From Bacteroidaceae bacterium (GTDB lineage Bacteria; Bacteroidota; Bacteroidia; Bacteroidales; Bacteroidaceae), in assembly GCA_017933995.1 (NCBI GenBank), contig JAGBKI010000048.1, positions 1 to 57,874 on the forward strand: a stretch of DNA of 57,874 nt. Direction: 5' to 3'. Of this stretch, positions 46,968 through 54,551 are shown piece by piece. Numbering within the stretch: position 1 is the stretch's first letter; each line of letters begins with the position of its first letter. A program made the translations under genes and the position numbers. Below the pieces are notes generated by a model. That model had not been told where the DNA came from and searched no databases. It saw only the letters and a program-made list of their open reading frames with translations.

Positions 46968-48425
46968 TCACTTTTTCTCCGGCACACGTGCCAGCACTTC
47001 CTTAACGAAGTCCCAGTACTTGCCGACGGTGGCGATGAGGCAGCGCTCGTTGGGCGTGTGGGGGCTGCGCAGCGTGGGGCCGAACGAGACGATGTCCATG
47101 TGGGGGTACATCGCGCCGATGATGCTGCACTCCAGACCGGCGTGTACCACCTGTACCTTGGCGTCCTCGCCGTACATGTCCTTGTAGACCGTGCGCATCA
47201 GGTCGACCATCTCATTCTTCAACGCGGGCTGCCACTCGGTGTAGGCACCGCCCACCTCGACCTTCATACCCGCAAGCTGGAAGCAGCTGGTGAGTATCTC
47301 CTCGACGTATTCGCGCTGCGAGCGCATGGAGGAACGGATGAGGTCTTTGAAGAACGCCTTGCCGCCACCGATTTCCACGATGGCGAGGTTGGATGAGGTC
47401 TCCACGATGTCGCCGATGCCGGGGATGAAGCGCAGCACGCCGTTGTGGCAAGCGCCGATGGCGTTGATGAGGCGGTCCTGCACGTCGATGGGCACGCGCT
47501 CGGCGGGTACGGCCACGGGTTCGGCCTCGATGCGGATGGCGTCCTCTATGCCGTCGTATTCAGCACGGAACACGTCGCCCCATGCGGCCACGTCTTTTTG
47601 CAGCTGCGCCACCTTGTCGGCGGGCACGGCCACCACGGCTTCAACGCTGCTGGGAATGGCGTTGCGCATGTTGCCGCCCACCCATGTGGCGAGCTCTGCA
47701 CCGAGGTTGGCCACGGCCTTGCGCACCACGCGGGCCATCAGTTTGTTGGCGTTGGCGCGGCCCTCGTTGATTTCCAGACCGCTGTGGCCACCTTTCAAGC
47801 CTTGCAGCACAATTTTCACGGCGGCGTCGGCCTGCGGGGCTGCGGGAGCGTACGCCAGTTCGGCGGTCAGGTTGATGCCGCCCGCGCTGCCGATGACGAA
47901 CTCGCCCTCGGTCTCGTTGTCGAGGTTCATCAGGTAGTCGCCGTGCAGCGTGCCGGGTTGCATGTGGTTCACGCCGTACATAGTGGTCTCCTCGTCGGCG
48001 GTGATGAAGCCCTCGATGGGGCCGTGAGGGATGTCGGTGGCCTCCATCACGGCCATAATCGTGGCTACGCCCATGCCGTCGTCGCTGCCCAGCGTGGTGC
48101 CGCGCGCTTTCACCCACTCGCCGTCAATGTAGGGCTGAATGGGGTCGTTCTCGAAGTCGTGGGTGGAGTCTTTGGCCTTTTGGGGCACCATGTCCATGTG
48201 CGCCTGCATCGTCACAACCTTGCGGCCTTCCATACCGGGTGTGGCGGGCTTGCGCATCACGATGTTCTCGCCAGCGTCCTTGAACGCCTCGATGCCCCGC
48301 TCGGCTGCCCAGTCGAGCAGGAACTGCTGTATGCGCGCCAAGTGGCCGCTGGGGTGGGGCACGGCGCAGAGTTTGTCGAAGTTCTCCCAAATGGCTTGGG
48401 GCTGGAGATTACGGATTTCTGACAT
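46968..48425 (-). CDS. pepD: Cytosol non-specific dipeptidase (aminoacyl-histidine dipeptidase)
   Basis: A 485-residue M20-family metallopeptidase that cleaves dipeptides such as carnosine in the cytoplasm. It begins IWENFDKLCAVPHPSGHLAR and has MQAHMDMVPQK with zinc-binding His and catalytic Asp. LGSDDGMGVA holds the bridging Asp and TADEETTMYG the catalytic Glu. It also has GLKGGHSGLEIN and the C-terminal VVHAGLECSIIG. Length and order match PepD. Both sides of the gene carry arrays of 8-bp repeats. Confidence 0.95.
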   Translation of the reverse strand: MSEIRNLQPQAIWENFDKLCAVPHPSGHLARIQQFLLDWAAERGIEAFKDAGENIVMRKPATPGMEGRKVVTMQAHMDMVPQKAKDSTHDFENDPIQPYIDGEWVKARGTTLGSDDGMGVATIMAVMEATDIPHGPIEGFITADEETTMYGVNHMQPGTLHGDYLMNLDNETEGEFVIGSAGGINLTAELAYAPAAPQADAAVKIVLQGLKGGHSGLEINEGRANANKLMARVVRKAVANLGAELATWVGGNMRNAIPSSVEAVVAVPADKVAQLQKDVAAWGDVFRAEYDGIEDAIRIEAEPVAVPAERVPIDVQDRLINAIGACHNGVLRFIPGIGDIVETSSNLAIVEIGGGKAFFKDLIRSSMRSQREYVEEILTSCFQLAGMKVEVGGAYTEWQPALKNEMVDLMRTVYKDMYGEDAKVQVVHAGLECSIIGAMYPHMDIVSFGPTLRSPHTPNERCLIATVGKYWDFVKEVLARVPEKK

Positions 48426-48465
48426 AGTTAATCAGTTTATAAGTTTATCAGTTAATCAGTTGTTA
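48426..48465. repeat. 8-bp tandem array, five units
   Basis: Five 8-bp units (AGTTAATC, AGTTTATA, AGTTTATC, AGTTAATC, AGTTGTTA) begin immediately next to the pepD start codon on the minus strand. They run into the end of the flippase-like gene, and therefore occupy the pepD leader. Confidence 0.75.
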
Positions 48466-49490
48466 GTAGCGGGAAAGGGTTGCTGCGATGCAGCAACAGG
48501 TACAACGTCATCGGCTGGCGTCCGCCTCTTCACGAGGCCGAGGTCGGCCCACGCGCCGATGCCGAGCACGGCTACAAGGAGCGTCTGCACGGTGTGCACC
48601 ACGAGGGCGAACGTCACCGCCGGGGCCTCGGCCACGCCGTATATGACGAGCATCGTCTTCACGGCGAAGTGCCACGGACCCGCGCCGTTGGGAGTGGGGA
48701 CGAGCACAGCGAAGGTGCCGACGCAGAACACGAGGAATGCGGCCAGCACGGGGAAGCCCGACGTGGCCTCGAAACAGAAGAAAGCCGTGTAGAAATGGAG
48801 GAAGTAGCACACCCAGATGCCCAGCGACAGCAGCCAGTAGAGCCACTGCCGCCGCACACGCCGCAACGACAGGATGCCGTCGCGCAGGTCGCGCAGCAGG
48901 TCGCGCCCTTTGCGCACAGCGGCGTAGCGGTTCGCCACGAACACCAGCCCGCCCACGAGAGCGACGAGGCAGAGGGCGGTGACAAGGTAGCCCGTCTGCG
49001 TGAAGCGGCCCACGAGGCCGGCGGGCGTGATGCCCGTGGTGCGCAGGAAATTGAGGAAAACAGGCAACTGTGATGCCAGTGCCACGAGCGTGAGCAGCAC
49101 GATGAGCGCGGAGTCGACGATGCGCTCGGTAACGACGGTGCCCAAGGCTTTCGAGAACGACGTGCCGTCAGTGCGCTTCAGCGTGCCGCAGCGCGTCACT
49201 TCGCCGATGCGAGGCACGACGAGACTGGCGGCGTAGGACACGAACACGGCGTCCACCGCCGTGCGCAGCCTGGGGCGTTCGCCAAGCGGCGCGAGTGTCA
49301 TGCGCCAGCGCACGGCTCGCACCACCATCGCCAACGCGCCGAAGACGAACGAGAAAAGCATCCAGTCCCACCGCATTCCGCCCGTGACCACCGCCCACAG
49401 CGCGCCGAAGTCCTCGCCACGGTACATCCACCAAAGGATGCCCGCGCCGAGCGCGAACGGCAGCAGTGTTTTCAGGATGGTTTTTGGCAT
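48456..49490 (-). CDS. Flippase-like integral membrane protein (LPG synthase TM-domain family)
   Basis: A 344-residue polytopic membrane protein with about eight helices. The family-typical segments are ALWAVVTGGMRWDWML, VRAVRWRMTLAPLG, FVSYAASLVVPRIGEVTRC with the conserved Pro-Arg-x-Gly-Glu, and FAVLVPTPNGAGPWHFA. This is the flippase domain of lysylphosphatidylglycerol synthases without the cytoplasmic synthase. Stand-alone members are of unclear role, some linked to polyprenol-lipid or glycolipid movement. The C-terminal coding end overlaps a repeat array before pepD. Confidence 0.85.
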   Translation of the reverse strand: MPKTILKTLLPFALGAGILWWMYRGEDFGALWAVVTGGMRWDWMLFSFVFGALAMVVRAVRWRMTLAPLGERPRLRTAVDAVFVSYAASLVVPRIGEVTRCGTLKRTDGTSFSKALGTVVTERIVDSALIVLLTLVALASQLPVFLNFLRTTGITPAGLVGRFTQTGYLVTALCLVALVGGLVFVANRYAAVRKGRDLLRDLRDGILSLRRVRRQWLYWLLSLGIWVCYFLHFYTAFFCFEATSGFPVLAAFLVFCVGTFAVLVPTPNGAGPWHFAVKTMLVIYGVAEAPAVTFALVVHTVQTLLVAVLGIGAWADLGLVKRRTPADDVVPVAASQQPFPATNN

Positions 49491-49508
49491 AATAATAAAG
49501 GGGCGCGT

Positions 49509-49775
49509 TCAGGTTTCGTGCCTATAGTTGGCGTAGTTCCCCAGCACCTGCTCGACATGGATGACTTCGGGACAGGAGTCCCAAGTCACGCCGCCGCCCA
49601 TCAGGTACCAGTTGGCGCGCTCTTTCACCGGCACTTTCTTCAGGCTCGGAAAGGCTGAGATTGGAATCACGACGGAACGCCCGTCTTGCAAGTCCACCTG
49701 AAACTTCCCGCGCTTAGGGAAAGAAAGCGACTTGATGCGCGGCACGACGTTCCAATATCCTTCTGAGTTGTACAT
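49509..49775 (-). CDS. DUF2442-family small protein
   Basis: An 88-residue protein with the DUF2442 outline: an N-terminal beta strand pair (KFQVDLQDGRSVVIPISAFPSL), a KERANWYLMGGGVTWD segment and a short C-terminal helix (VIHVEQVLGNYANY). DUF2442 proteins often lie beside DUF4160 genes in small two-gene modules of unknown function, some thought to be toxin-antitoxin pairs. No DUF4160 gene is seen here, so it may be solitary. It ends 18 bp before the flippase-like gene on the same strand. Confidence 0.7.
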   Translation of the reverse strand: MYNSEGYWNVVPRIKSLSFPKRGKFQVDLQDGRSVVIPISAFPSLKKVPVKERANWYLMGGGVTWDSCPEVIHVEQVLGNYANYRHET

Positions 49776-49966
49776 AACGATATTCGCAGGGCAAATATAC
49801 GCACTTGGAATTTATCGGCCAAGCGCGGGGCGGGTTATTGCGCGCGAGCGGGCGTTTTCTTCTCCGCACGGCGCGCCATTCGGGCGGAAGTGCCTACCTT
49901 TGTGGCGGAAAGAGAAAGACCGTTTCCCGCCGACACCCACAACCTTGCCGCCAATAGCGACCAGCA

Positions 49967-50208
49967 AGACGCTGAAAGCGTCTCCCCCTCTGTAACCGCA
50001 GGTACGCAAAGTGGAACGGAGCGCACCTGCGGCAAGGGAACGCAGGGGGACGGACGCTGAAAGCGTCCCCCACGACGGGAAAACGGACACTGATACGCTT
50101 GTGGGGCACGCCTTCAGCGTGCGTTCATTAGATGACAGCCCGCTGTAGGTGCGCTCCGTTCCACTTCGCGTACCTACAGTTACAGAAAGGGAGACGCTTT
50201 CAGCGTCT
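49967..50208. repeat. Long inverted repeat with GACGCT-AAGCGTC ends
   Basis: Left arm 49967-50031 and right arm 50145-50208 are reverse complements at roughly 90% identity. Each starts with AGACGCTGAAAGCGTCT and a CTCTGTAAC-type tail and ends with AAGTGGAACGGAGCGCACCT. A further GGACGCTGAAAGCGTCC copy lies near 50051-50067. No transposase is present. The element fills most of the 49776-50271 gap between DUF2442 and ksgA, and I see no gene there. Confidence 0.75.
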
Positions 50209-50271
50209 GAACTTCCACCCGAACCTTTCCCGTCTTGCCGCATAACCTTTTTCACACACACCATCCCGCCT

Positions 50272-51084
50272 ATGCGCCGCGTCCGACCCAAGAAAGCTCT
50301 CGGGCAACACTTCCTGACCGACCTCGCCACGGCTTCGCGCATCGCCGACACCGTGGACGCCTGCCCCGGCCTGCCCATACTCGAAGTGGGGCCAGGAACG
50401 GGCGTACTCACGCAGTTCCTGCTGAAAAAGGAGAGGCCGCTCAAAGTCGTTGAACTCGACCACGAGAGCGTCGACTACCTGTTGCGCAACTTTCCCGGCC
50501 TGGCCGACGAGGACATTATCCCCGACGACTTTCTCAAGATGCACCTTGCGCGCACTTTCGGCCAGCCTTTTGTGCTCACAGGCAACTACCCGTACAACAT
50601 CAGTTCGCAGATTTTCTTCCGCGTCGTGGACCACCGCGACCTCATCCCCTGCTGCACGGGCATGATACAGAAAGAAGTGGCCGAACGTCTGGCCGCCCGC
50701 CCCGGCACCAAGGACTTCGGCATACTGAGCGCGCTGGTGCAGTTGTGGTATGACGTGGAATACCTTTTTACGGTGGAGCCCGACGTGTTCGACCCGCCGC
50801 CCAAAGTGCGCAGCGCCGTTGTGCGCCTGACGCGCAACACACGGCAGGACGCGGGCTGCGACGCCGCGCTATACAAACGCATCGTAAAGGCCACTTTCAA
50901 CCAGCGGCGCAAGATGCTTCGCGGCACGCTGCGCCCCCTGCTGGCCTCACTCGCCTCCGAACGCGGACAGGCGGCGGACTTCAGCCCCCTGCTGGCCGAC
51001 CCGCTCCTCACTCGCCGCCCCGAACAACTTTCCGTGGAGGACTTCATCGCCCTGACGCAGCGCGTGGAGGCGGCTTTGCGATGA
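50272..51084 (+). CDS. rsmA: 16S rRNA dimethyladenosine transferase (RsmA/KsgA)
   Basis: A 270-residue AdoMet-dependent enzyme that dimethylates two adjacent adenines near the 3' end of 16S rRNA. The start MRRVRPKKALGQHFLTD is typical, then the AdoMet motif LEVGPGTGVLTQFLL, the acidic ELDHESVDY, the catalytic NYPYNISSQIFF (NxPY form) and the C-terminal FDPPPKVRSAVVRL and FNQRRKMLRGTL. The frame is open further upstream through the inverted repeat, but only this start makes sense. A 19-bp hairpin follows the stop. Confidence 0.95.
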   Translation: MRRVRPKKALGQHFLTDLATASRIADTVDACPGLPILEVGPGTGVLTQFLLKKERPLKVVELDHESVDYLLRNFPGLADEDIIPDDFLKMHLARTFGQPFVLTGNYPYNISSQIFFRVVDHRDLIPCCTGMIQKEVAERLAARPGTKDFGILSALVQLWYDVEYLFTVEPDVFDPPPKVRSAVVRLTRNTRQDAGCDAALYKRIVKATFNQRRKMLRGTLRPLLASLASERGQAADFSPLLADPLLTRRPEQLSVEDFIALTQRVEAALR

Positions 51085-51141
51085 GGAAACACACGAGGCG
51101 AAACAGCGCCTCGGGCTTGCTTGAAAGTCTAACAAAATCCT

Positions 51142-51190
51142 GAAAGAATTAGCCCGCTTGGAAAACCAACTCAAGCGGGCTAATTCTTTC
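51142..51190. terminator. Perfect 19-bp hairpin after rsmA
   Basis: Arms at 51142-51160 and 51172-51190 are exact reverse complements with an 11-base loop. It lies 57 bases after the rsmA stop. There is no good T tract on the plus strand, so it may act as a terminator with help from the adjacent repeat hairpin. Confidence 0.65.
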
Positions 51191-51195
51191 CGGTT

Positions 51196-51308
51196 GGCCT
51201 TCAATTCTCCAAATTAAGGCTTAAATTGTAAAAACTTAGGCTTAATTTCGCCAAACTTAGGCTTAGTTTGTAGAAATTAAGCCTTAATTTGGAGAATTGA
51301 AAGCCAAC
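51196..51308. repeat. 21-bp tandem array inside a long inverted repeat
   Basis: Four 21-bp units (51210-51230, 51231-51251, 51252-51272, 51273-51293) of the same family as 9793-9876. The outer flanks TCAATTCTCC and GGAGAATTGA extend the symmetry. Arms 51201-51223 and 51278-51300 are perfectly complementary, and pairing continues outward with one mismatch to about 51193 and 51308. The array lies between the convergent rsmA and panB genes. Confidence 0.85.
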
Positions 51309-51311
51309 AGA

Positions 51312-51350
51312 TGAAAAACAAAAGCCACTGGAAACGTTTCCAATGGCTTT
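51312..51350 (-). terminator. Rho-independent terminator of panB
   Basis: A 15-bp stem (51321-51335 with 51336-51350, tight loop, one G-U pair on the minus strand) is followed on the minus strand by TTGTTTTTC. It lies about 95 bases after the panB stop. Confidence 0.75.
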
Positions 51351-51443
51351 CGTTGTGAATAAATCGGCCAAAAAATGCGGTGAGGGCGGCAAGCGATGGC
51401 AAGCAACGTATGCGCGGGCGAGAGGAAGCGGGGTTCAGACGGC

Positions 51444-52265
51444 TCAATAGCTCTCGGCGGCGGTGGGGAAAGCACGCTGCTTCACGTCGGCCACATAGCG
51501 GTTGGCCGCGTCGGTGACTTGCGCGCCAAGGTCGGCGTAGGTACGCAGAAACTTGGGGCGGAAAGCGTCGTTCATGCCGAGCATGTCCTGCAACACCAGC
51601 ACCTGACCGTCGGTCGCCGCGCCTGCGCCGATGCCGATGGTGGGAATGGAAAGTGCTGCGGTGGCTTCGGCTGCGAGTGTGGCGGGTATCTTTTCGAGCA
51701 CAAGGGCGAAACATCCAGCGTCTTCGAGCAGACGGGCATCTTCGAGCAGGCGTTCGGCCTCGGCGCCGCCCTTTGCGCGCAGGCCGTAGCCACCATAGGC
51801 ATGGACGCTCTGGGGCATCAGTCCGAGGTGGCCCACCACGGGAATACCGGCGGCCACGATGCGGCGCACGGTTTCGAGATGCTCGCGTCCGCCTTCGAGT
51901 TTCACAGCGTCGCAGCCCGTCTCCTTCATCAGGCGCACGGCGCTGCGCACGCCTTCCTCGGGCGAAGCCTGATAGGAGCCGAAGGGCATGTCGACCACAA
52001 CCATAGCGCGCTTCACACCGCGCACCACGCCACGGGCGTAGACCACCATTTCGTCGAGCGTGATGGGCAAAGTGGTGGCGTAACCCGCCATGGTGTTTGC
52101 GGCACTGTCGCCCACAAGGACAATGTCCACCCCAGCGCGGTCGAGGAGCGTGGCCATCGTGAAGTCATAGGCTGTGAGCATCGCTATCTTCTCGCCCGAT
52201 GCTTTCATGACGCGGACGGTGGCGGTGGTAATCTTCTTGTCGTTTTCTATGAGGTATGCTGGCAT
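51444..52265 (-). CDS. panB: 3-methyl-2-oxobutanoate hydroxymethyltransferase
   Basis: A 273-residue PanB, which adds a hydroxymethyl group from methylene-tetrahydrofolate to 2-oxoisovalerate in pantothenate synthesis. Landmarks are [92 protein letters not shown] and [18 protein letters not shown]. All catalytic segments are intact. The ATG at 52265 is the standard start; the frame continues open upstream only by chance. The HAD phosphatase gene ends 47 bp upstream on the same strand. Confidence 0.96.
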   Translation of the reverse strand: MPAYLIENDKKITTATVRVMKASGEKIAMLTAYDFTMATLLDRAGVDIVLVGDSAANTMAGYATTLPITLDEMVVYARGVVRGVKRAMVVVDMPFGSYQASPEEGVRSAVRLMKETGCDAVKLEGGREHLETVRRIVAAGIPVVGHLGLMPQSVHAYGGYGLRAKGGAEAERLLEDARLLEDAGCFALVLEKIPATLAAEATAALSIPTIGIGAGAATDGQVLVLQDMLGMNDAFRPKFLRTYADLGAQVTDAANRYVADVKQRAFPTAAESY

Positions 52266-52312
52266 AATCGGATTGTTTTTAATGGAAAGCCGGAGGGCTA
52301 CTGCGCAAAAAG

Positions 52313-52951
52313 TCAATGCGCCCGGGCCATCCCTATAAGGTCGGCAACGGAAAGATGACTGAGGTCGGGCACGACGAGGTCGGCAAACTGTTCGACCACG
52401 GTGCGCGGCGTAGTGGTGAGCAGGCCGACAATGCGCATCCCAGCCGCGCTGGCGGCACGCAGACCGTTGGGGCTGTCCTCCACCACGATACACTCTCCGG
52501 GCTTCCGTCCGAACCATTTTGCGGCGTTGAGGAAACAGTCGGGCGCAGGTTTGGAGCGGGCGGCGTCCTCGGCAGTGAAAATACGACTGACACGGGCGGG
52601 GAGGTCGGGATGCTCGCGCAGGACAAAAGCCATCTTGGGCTTGGATGAACTGGTGACGATGGCCGTTTCATAGCCTTGGGACTTCAACTCGTCTAACAAG
52701 GTCTCGGCACCGGGCAGGAAGGGGTAAGTCATCTGCGTCTCGTGCTCGCGCAGGCGTTGGCGCATAGCGGTCTGCGCGGCCTCGTTGTCGGCAAACCACG
52801 TGTCGAAGATGTGACGGAGCGTGTTGCCCTTGACCAAAATTGGAAAGTCCGGGCGGTCGGGAAAAAGCTCTGCGCCCACTTGCGTCCAGAACCTGGAATA
52901 TTGCGGCTCCGTGTCGAGCAAAACGCCGTCAAGATCGAAGAGTATCGTCAT
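52313..52951 (-). CDS. HAD-family sugar-phosphate phosphatase (beta-phosphoglucomutase-like)
   Basis: A 212-residue HAD hydrolase of subfamily I. Motif I is [15 protein letters not shown] with the nucleophile Asp and acid/base Asp near the N-terminus. Motif II is IVTSSSK, the Lys motif is RSKPAPDCF and motif III/IV is [14 protein letters not shown]. The four-helix cap is between. Likely substrates are phosphosugars, but the family is broad. It precedes panB on the same strand. Confidence 0.88.
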   Translation of the reverse strand: MTILFDLDGVLLDTEPQYSRFWTQVGAELFPDRPDFPILVKGNTLRHIFDTWFADNEAAQTAMRQRLREHETQMTYPFLPGAETLLDELKSQGYETAIVTSSSKPKMAFVLREHPDLPARVSRIFTAEDAARSKPAPDCFLNAAKWFGRKPGECIVVEDSPNGLRAASAAGMRIVGLLTTTPRTVVEQFADLVVPDLSHLSVADLIGMARAH

Positions 52952-53119
52952 AGCGGGGGCAAAAGTAGTGAAAACGGATGGAAACCGTTTTTATTTGCCT
53001 TAAAAGGGCGGGCGGGAAAGGGTGGAGACAAGCACAAAAGCGAACAGAGATACAGCGCGAAGCACAATATCTAAAAAAATCGAGAAGAGGCAACAAAAAG
53101 GGATGGGCTATAAAAGTTA

Positions 53120-53186
53120 TTGGTGTCCGCCAAAAAATGTATGTTCGGGTGTTACCGTATCCATACGATTTCTTGGCGGACACCAA
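53120..53186. repeat. Inverted repeat with TTGGTGTCCGCCAA ends
   Basis: Perfect 14-bp arms (53120-53133 and 53173-53186), extended by an imperfect TTAT/ATAA and AAAAAT/ATTTC context, enclose about 39 bases. It resembles a pair of transposon ends with no coding content between. The wider 52952-53279 gap is AT-rich and shows no gene. Confidence 0.65.
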
Positions 53187-53279
53187 ATAAACCATTTATA
53201 TCTCTCAACGGCTTACATATACATATTTATCATTGAACAGGAGATATTGTCAAGCATAAGTGGAACTAAGGGAGACTTC

Positions 53280-53527
53280 TCACCAGTCTTCAATACTGTT
53301 ATAAGGAATTTCCTTGCCCCACTTTTGTTTAGCCGCCTTGCGTAAACGCTTCATCTCACTCTGGACATGTTGTTTATCTGATGCCGAATAGCCATTTTGG
53401 TACTTACCTCCAGCTGTTTTCATAGCCATAAGATCTTGTGCCACTTCTGATAAGTATTACGCATCGTGTTATAATTCTGTTGGTCAGCCGCAGACATTTT
53501 TGGCGATGCAATAAGTGTGCTTTTCAT
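53280..53527 (-). pseudogene. Frameshifted small Bacteroidales gene
   Basis: From the ATG at 53527 the frame reads MKSTLIASPKMSAADQQNYN and stops at 53420. A different frame then continues from about 53450 to 53280 (SEVAQDLMAMKTAGGKYQNG, YSASDKQHVQSEMKRLRKAA, IPYNSIEDW). The two halves make one sensible helical protein if a single base is added or lost near the RNTYQ codons. Possible causes are a true pseudogene or a base error. It follows the secreted zinc-finger gene on the same strand, 20 bases after its stop. Confidence 0.6.
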
Positions 53528-53547
53528 ATCTTTGGCTTGTTATCTAT

Positions 53548-54189
53548 TTAATACCTTGGTACATTGCAGGAAGCGCATCGATCATGGAAATGTGATGAAT
53601 AGTTTCCGCAGTAAGGACATTTATTACCTTGAGAGTTATAGTGAGCAACCCAAGAAGTGCGCGAACCGCCTGTATTAGGGGTTCTATTAACGCCTGTACC
53701 ACCACAAGACCGGCACGTACCGTTGTTGTGATTATTACTACTTGACCCTATTGTTCCTCTTCCAGCTGCTGCCCGCGCATTTCCCCACGCTTGCGCTGCT
53801 CGACCACCATCAGCACCCATAGTAGTATAAGTGTTGATCATATTAAGGCTTTGATATCCGTAAGTGGAGGTCATACGCTCTTCAAGGCGGCTTCTGTCCG
53901 ATGAAACAAGGACGGCATTCAGTATGCCTAACAGAGATTCACCCGCATAGCCTGTCGGTACATAGGTTGTAGAACCGTCTGCGTTTCTACTTACAGCTCG
54001 CAGTTTTCCATAAGGCAAATAGGAAATGTAGCCGTCATAGAATGTAACAGCGATACATTTTCCACCGCCTAACATATCGCCTGTTTGTGGACAAAAACAA
54101 CTAATTTGTCCGTAGCTGATTGTGGTTTGAGCAATGCTTCCTAAACTTGATATAAAAAGCATTGCAAAGCATAATAAGTGCCTAATCAT
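53548..54189 (-). CDS. Exported cysteine-rich protein of unknown function
   Basis: A 213-residue protein with a signal peptide (MIRHLLCFAMLFISSLGSIAQ). The middle (ITVTFYDGYISYLPYGKLRA-like, here VTFYDGYISYLPYGKL, then RNADGSTTYVPTG) is beta-rich. A Gly/Asn/Ser linker leads to CRSCGGTG, a DnaJ-like zinc motif, and a second Cys cluster CPYCGNYSSHFHDRCASC. The ATG at 54189 is chosen because it opens into the signal peptide; upstream codons run through the 54270-54401 inverted repeat. An exported protein with zinc-finger-like Cys pairs is unusual. Composition is more AT-rich than neighbours, suggesting acquisition. Confidence 0.7.
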   Translation of the reverse strand: MIRHLLCFAMLFISSLGSIAQTTISYGQISCFCPQTGDMLGGGKCIAVTFYDGYISYLPYGKLRAVSRNADGSTTYVPTGYAGESLLGILNAVLVSSDRSRLEERMTSTYGYQSLNMINTYTTMGADGGRAAQAWGNARAAAGRGTIGSSSNNHNNGTCRSCGGTGVNRTPNTGGSRTSWVAHYNSQGNKCPYCGNYSSHFHDRCASCNVPRY

Positions 54190-54269
54190 GGCTTTCGTGT
54201 TTTTCCCGCTGTCCCCTAACGAGTTGTTCTTAATGCAACGCAAAAAGCGTGGGACTGGTGATGCCCACT

Positions 54270-54401
54270 GCGAAGTTGAGGTCGTAGGAAAGAACCTTGA
54301 AGCAAGAATGGATATAGCAGCCCCACGCGTGTACACGTGAGAAACGGCTATGCCCTCTTCTTGCTTCGCGAATTGAAATTTCCTACGTTCCAACTTCGCA
54401 A
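54270..54401. repeat. 132-bp imperfect inverted repeat
   Basis: Outer arms TGCGAAGTTG...GTAGGAAA (54270-54292) and TTTCCTACGTTCCAACTTCGCA (54380-54401), and inner arms GAAGCAAGAA (54299-54308) and TTCTTGCTTC (54358-54367), are complementary with small gaps. Pairing continues through ATAGC/GCTAT toward the centre. It lies in the leader region of the exported Cys-rich gene; no target-site duplication is obvious. Confidence 0.6.
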
Positions 54402-54464
54402 GAATAAGCATAACGCTCGCGTCGAAATTATGTCTCGGTCATGTCACTATGAACATTTCCGTTG

Positions 54465-54472
54465 CAAAAATA
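54465..54472 (-). promoter_or_regulatory. Candidate -7 box upstream of the exported Cys-rich gene
   Basis: Minus-strand TATTTTTG fits TAnnTTTG, about 276 bases upstream of the gene start and outside the 132-bp inverted repeat. If used, the repeat would be part of the mRNA leader. The -33 box is unclear. Confidence 0.35.
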
Positions 54473-54551
54473 CGAGTTGAGACTGTAAAAGTTACATTGA
54501 AAGCAATTTTTCTTCTTTCTTGTTAGAAAAAGATTAAAGATAAAAACAGAA

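Noticed and set aside
51277-51714. 145-codon minus-strand frame overlapping the panB 3' end
   Set aside because: It runs through the 21-bp array and is out of frame with PanB; composition is that of a shadow.
53022-53345. 107-codon plus-strand frame
   Set aside because: It crosses an inverted repeat and runs antisense to the frameshifted gene; no domain is visible.
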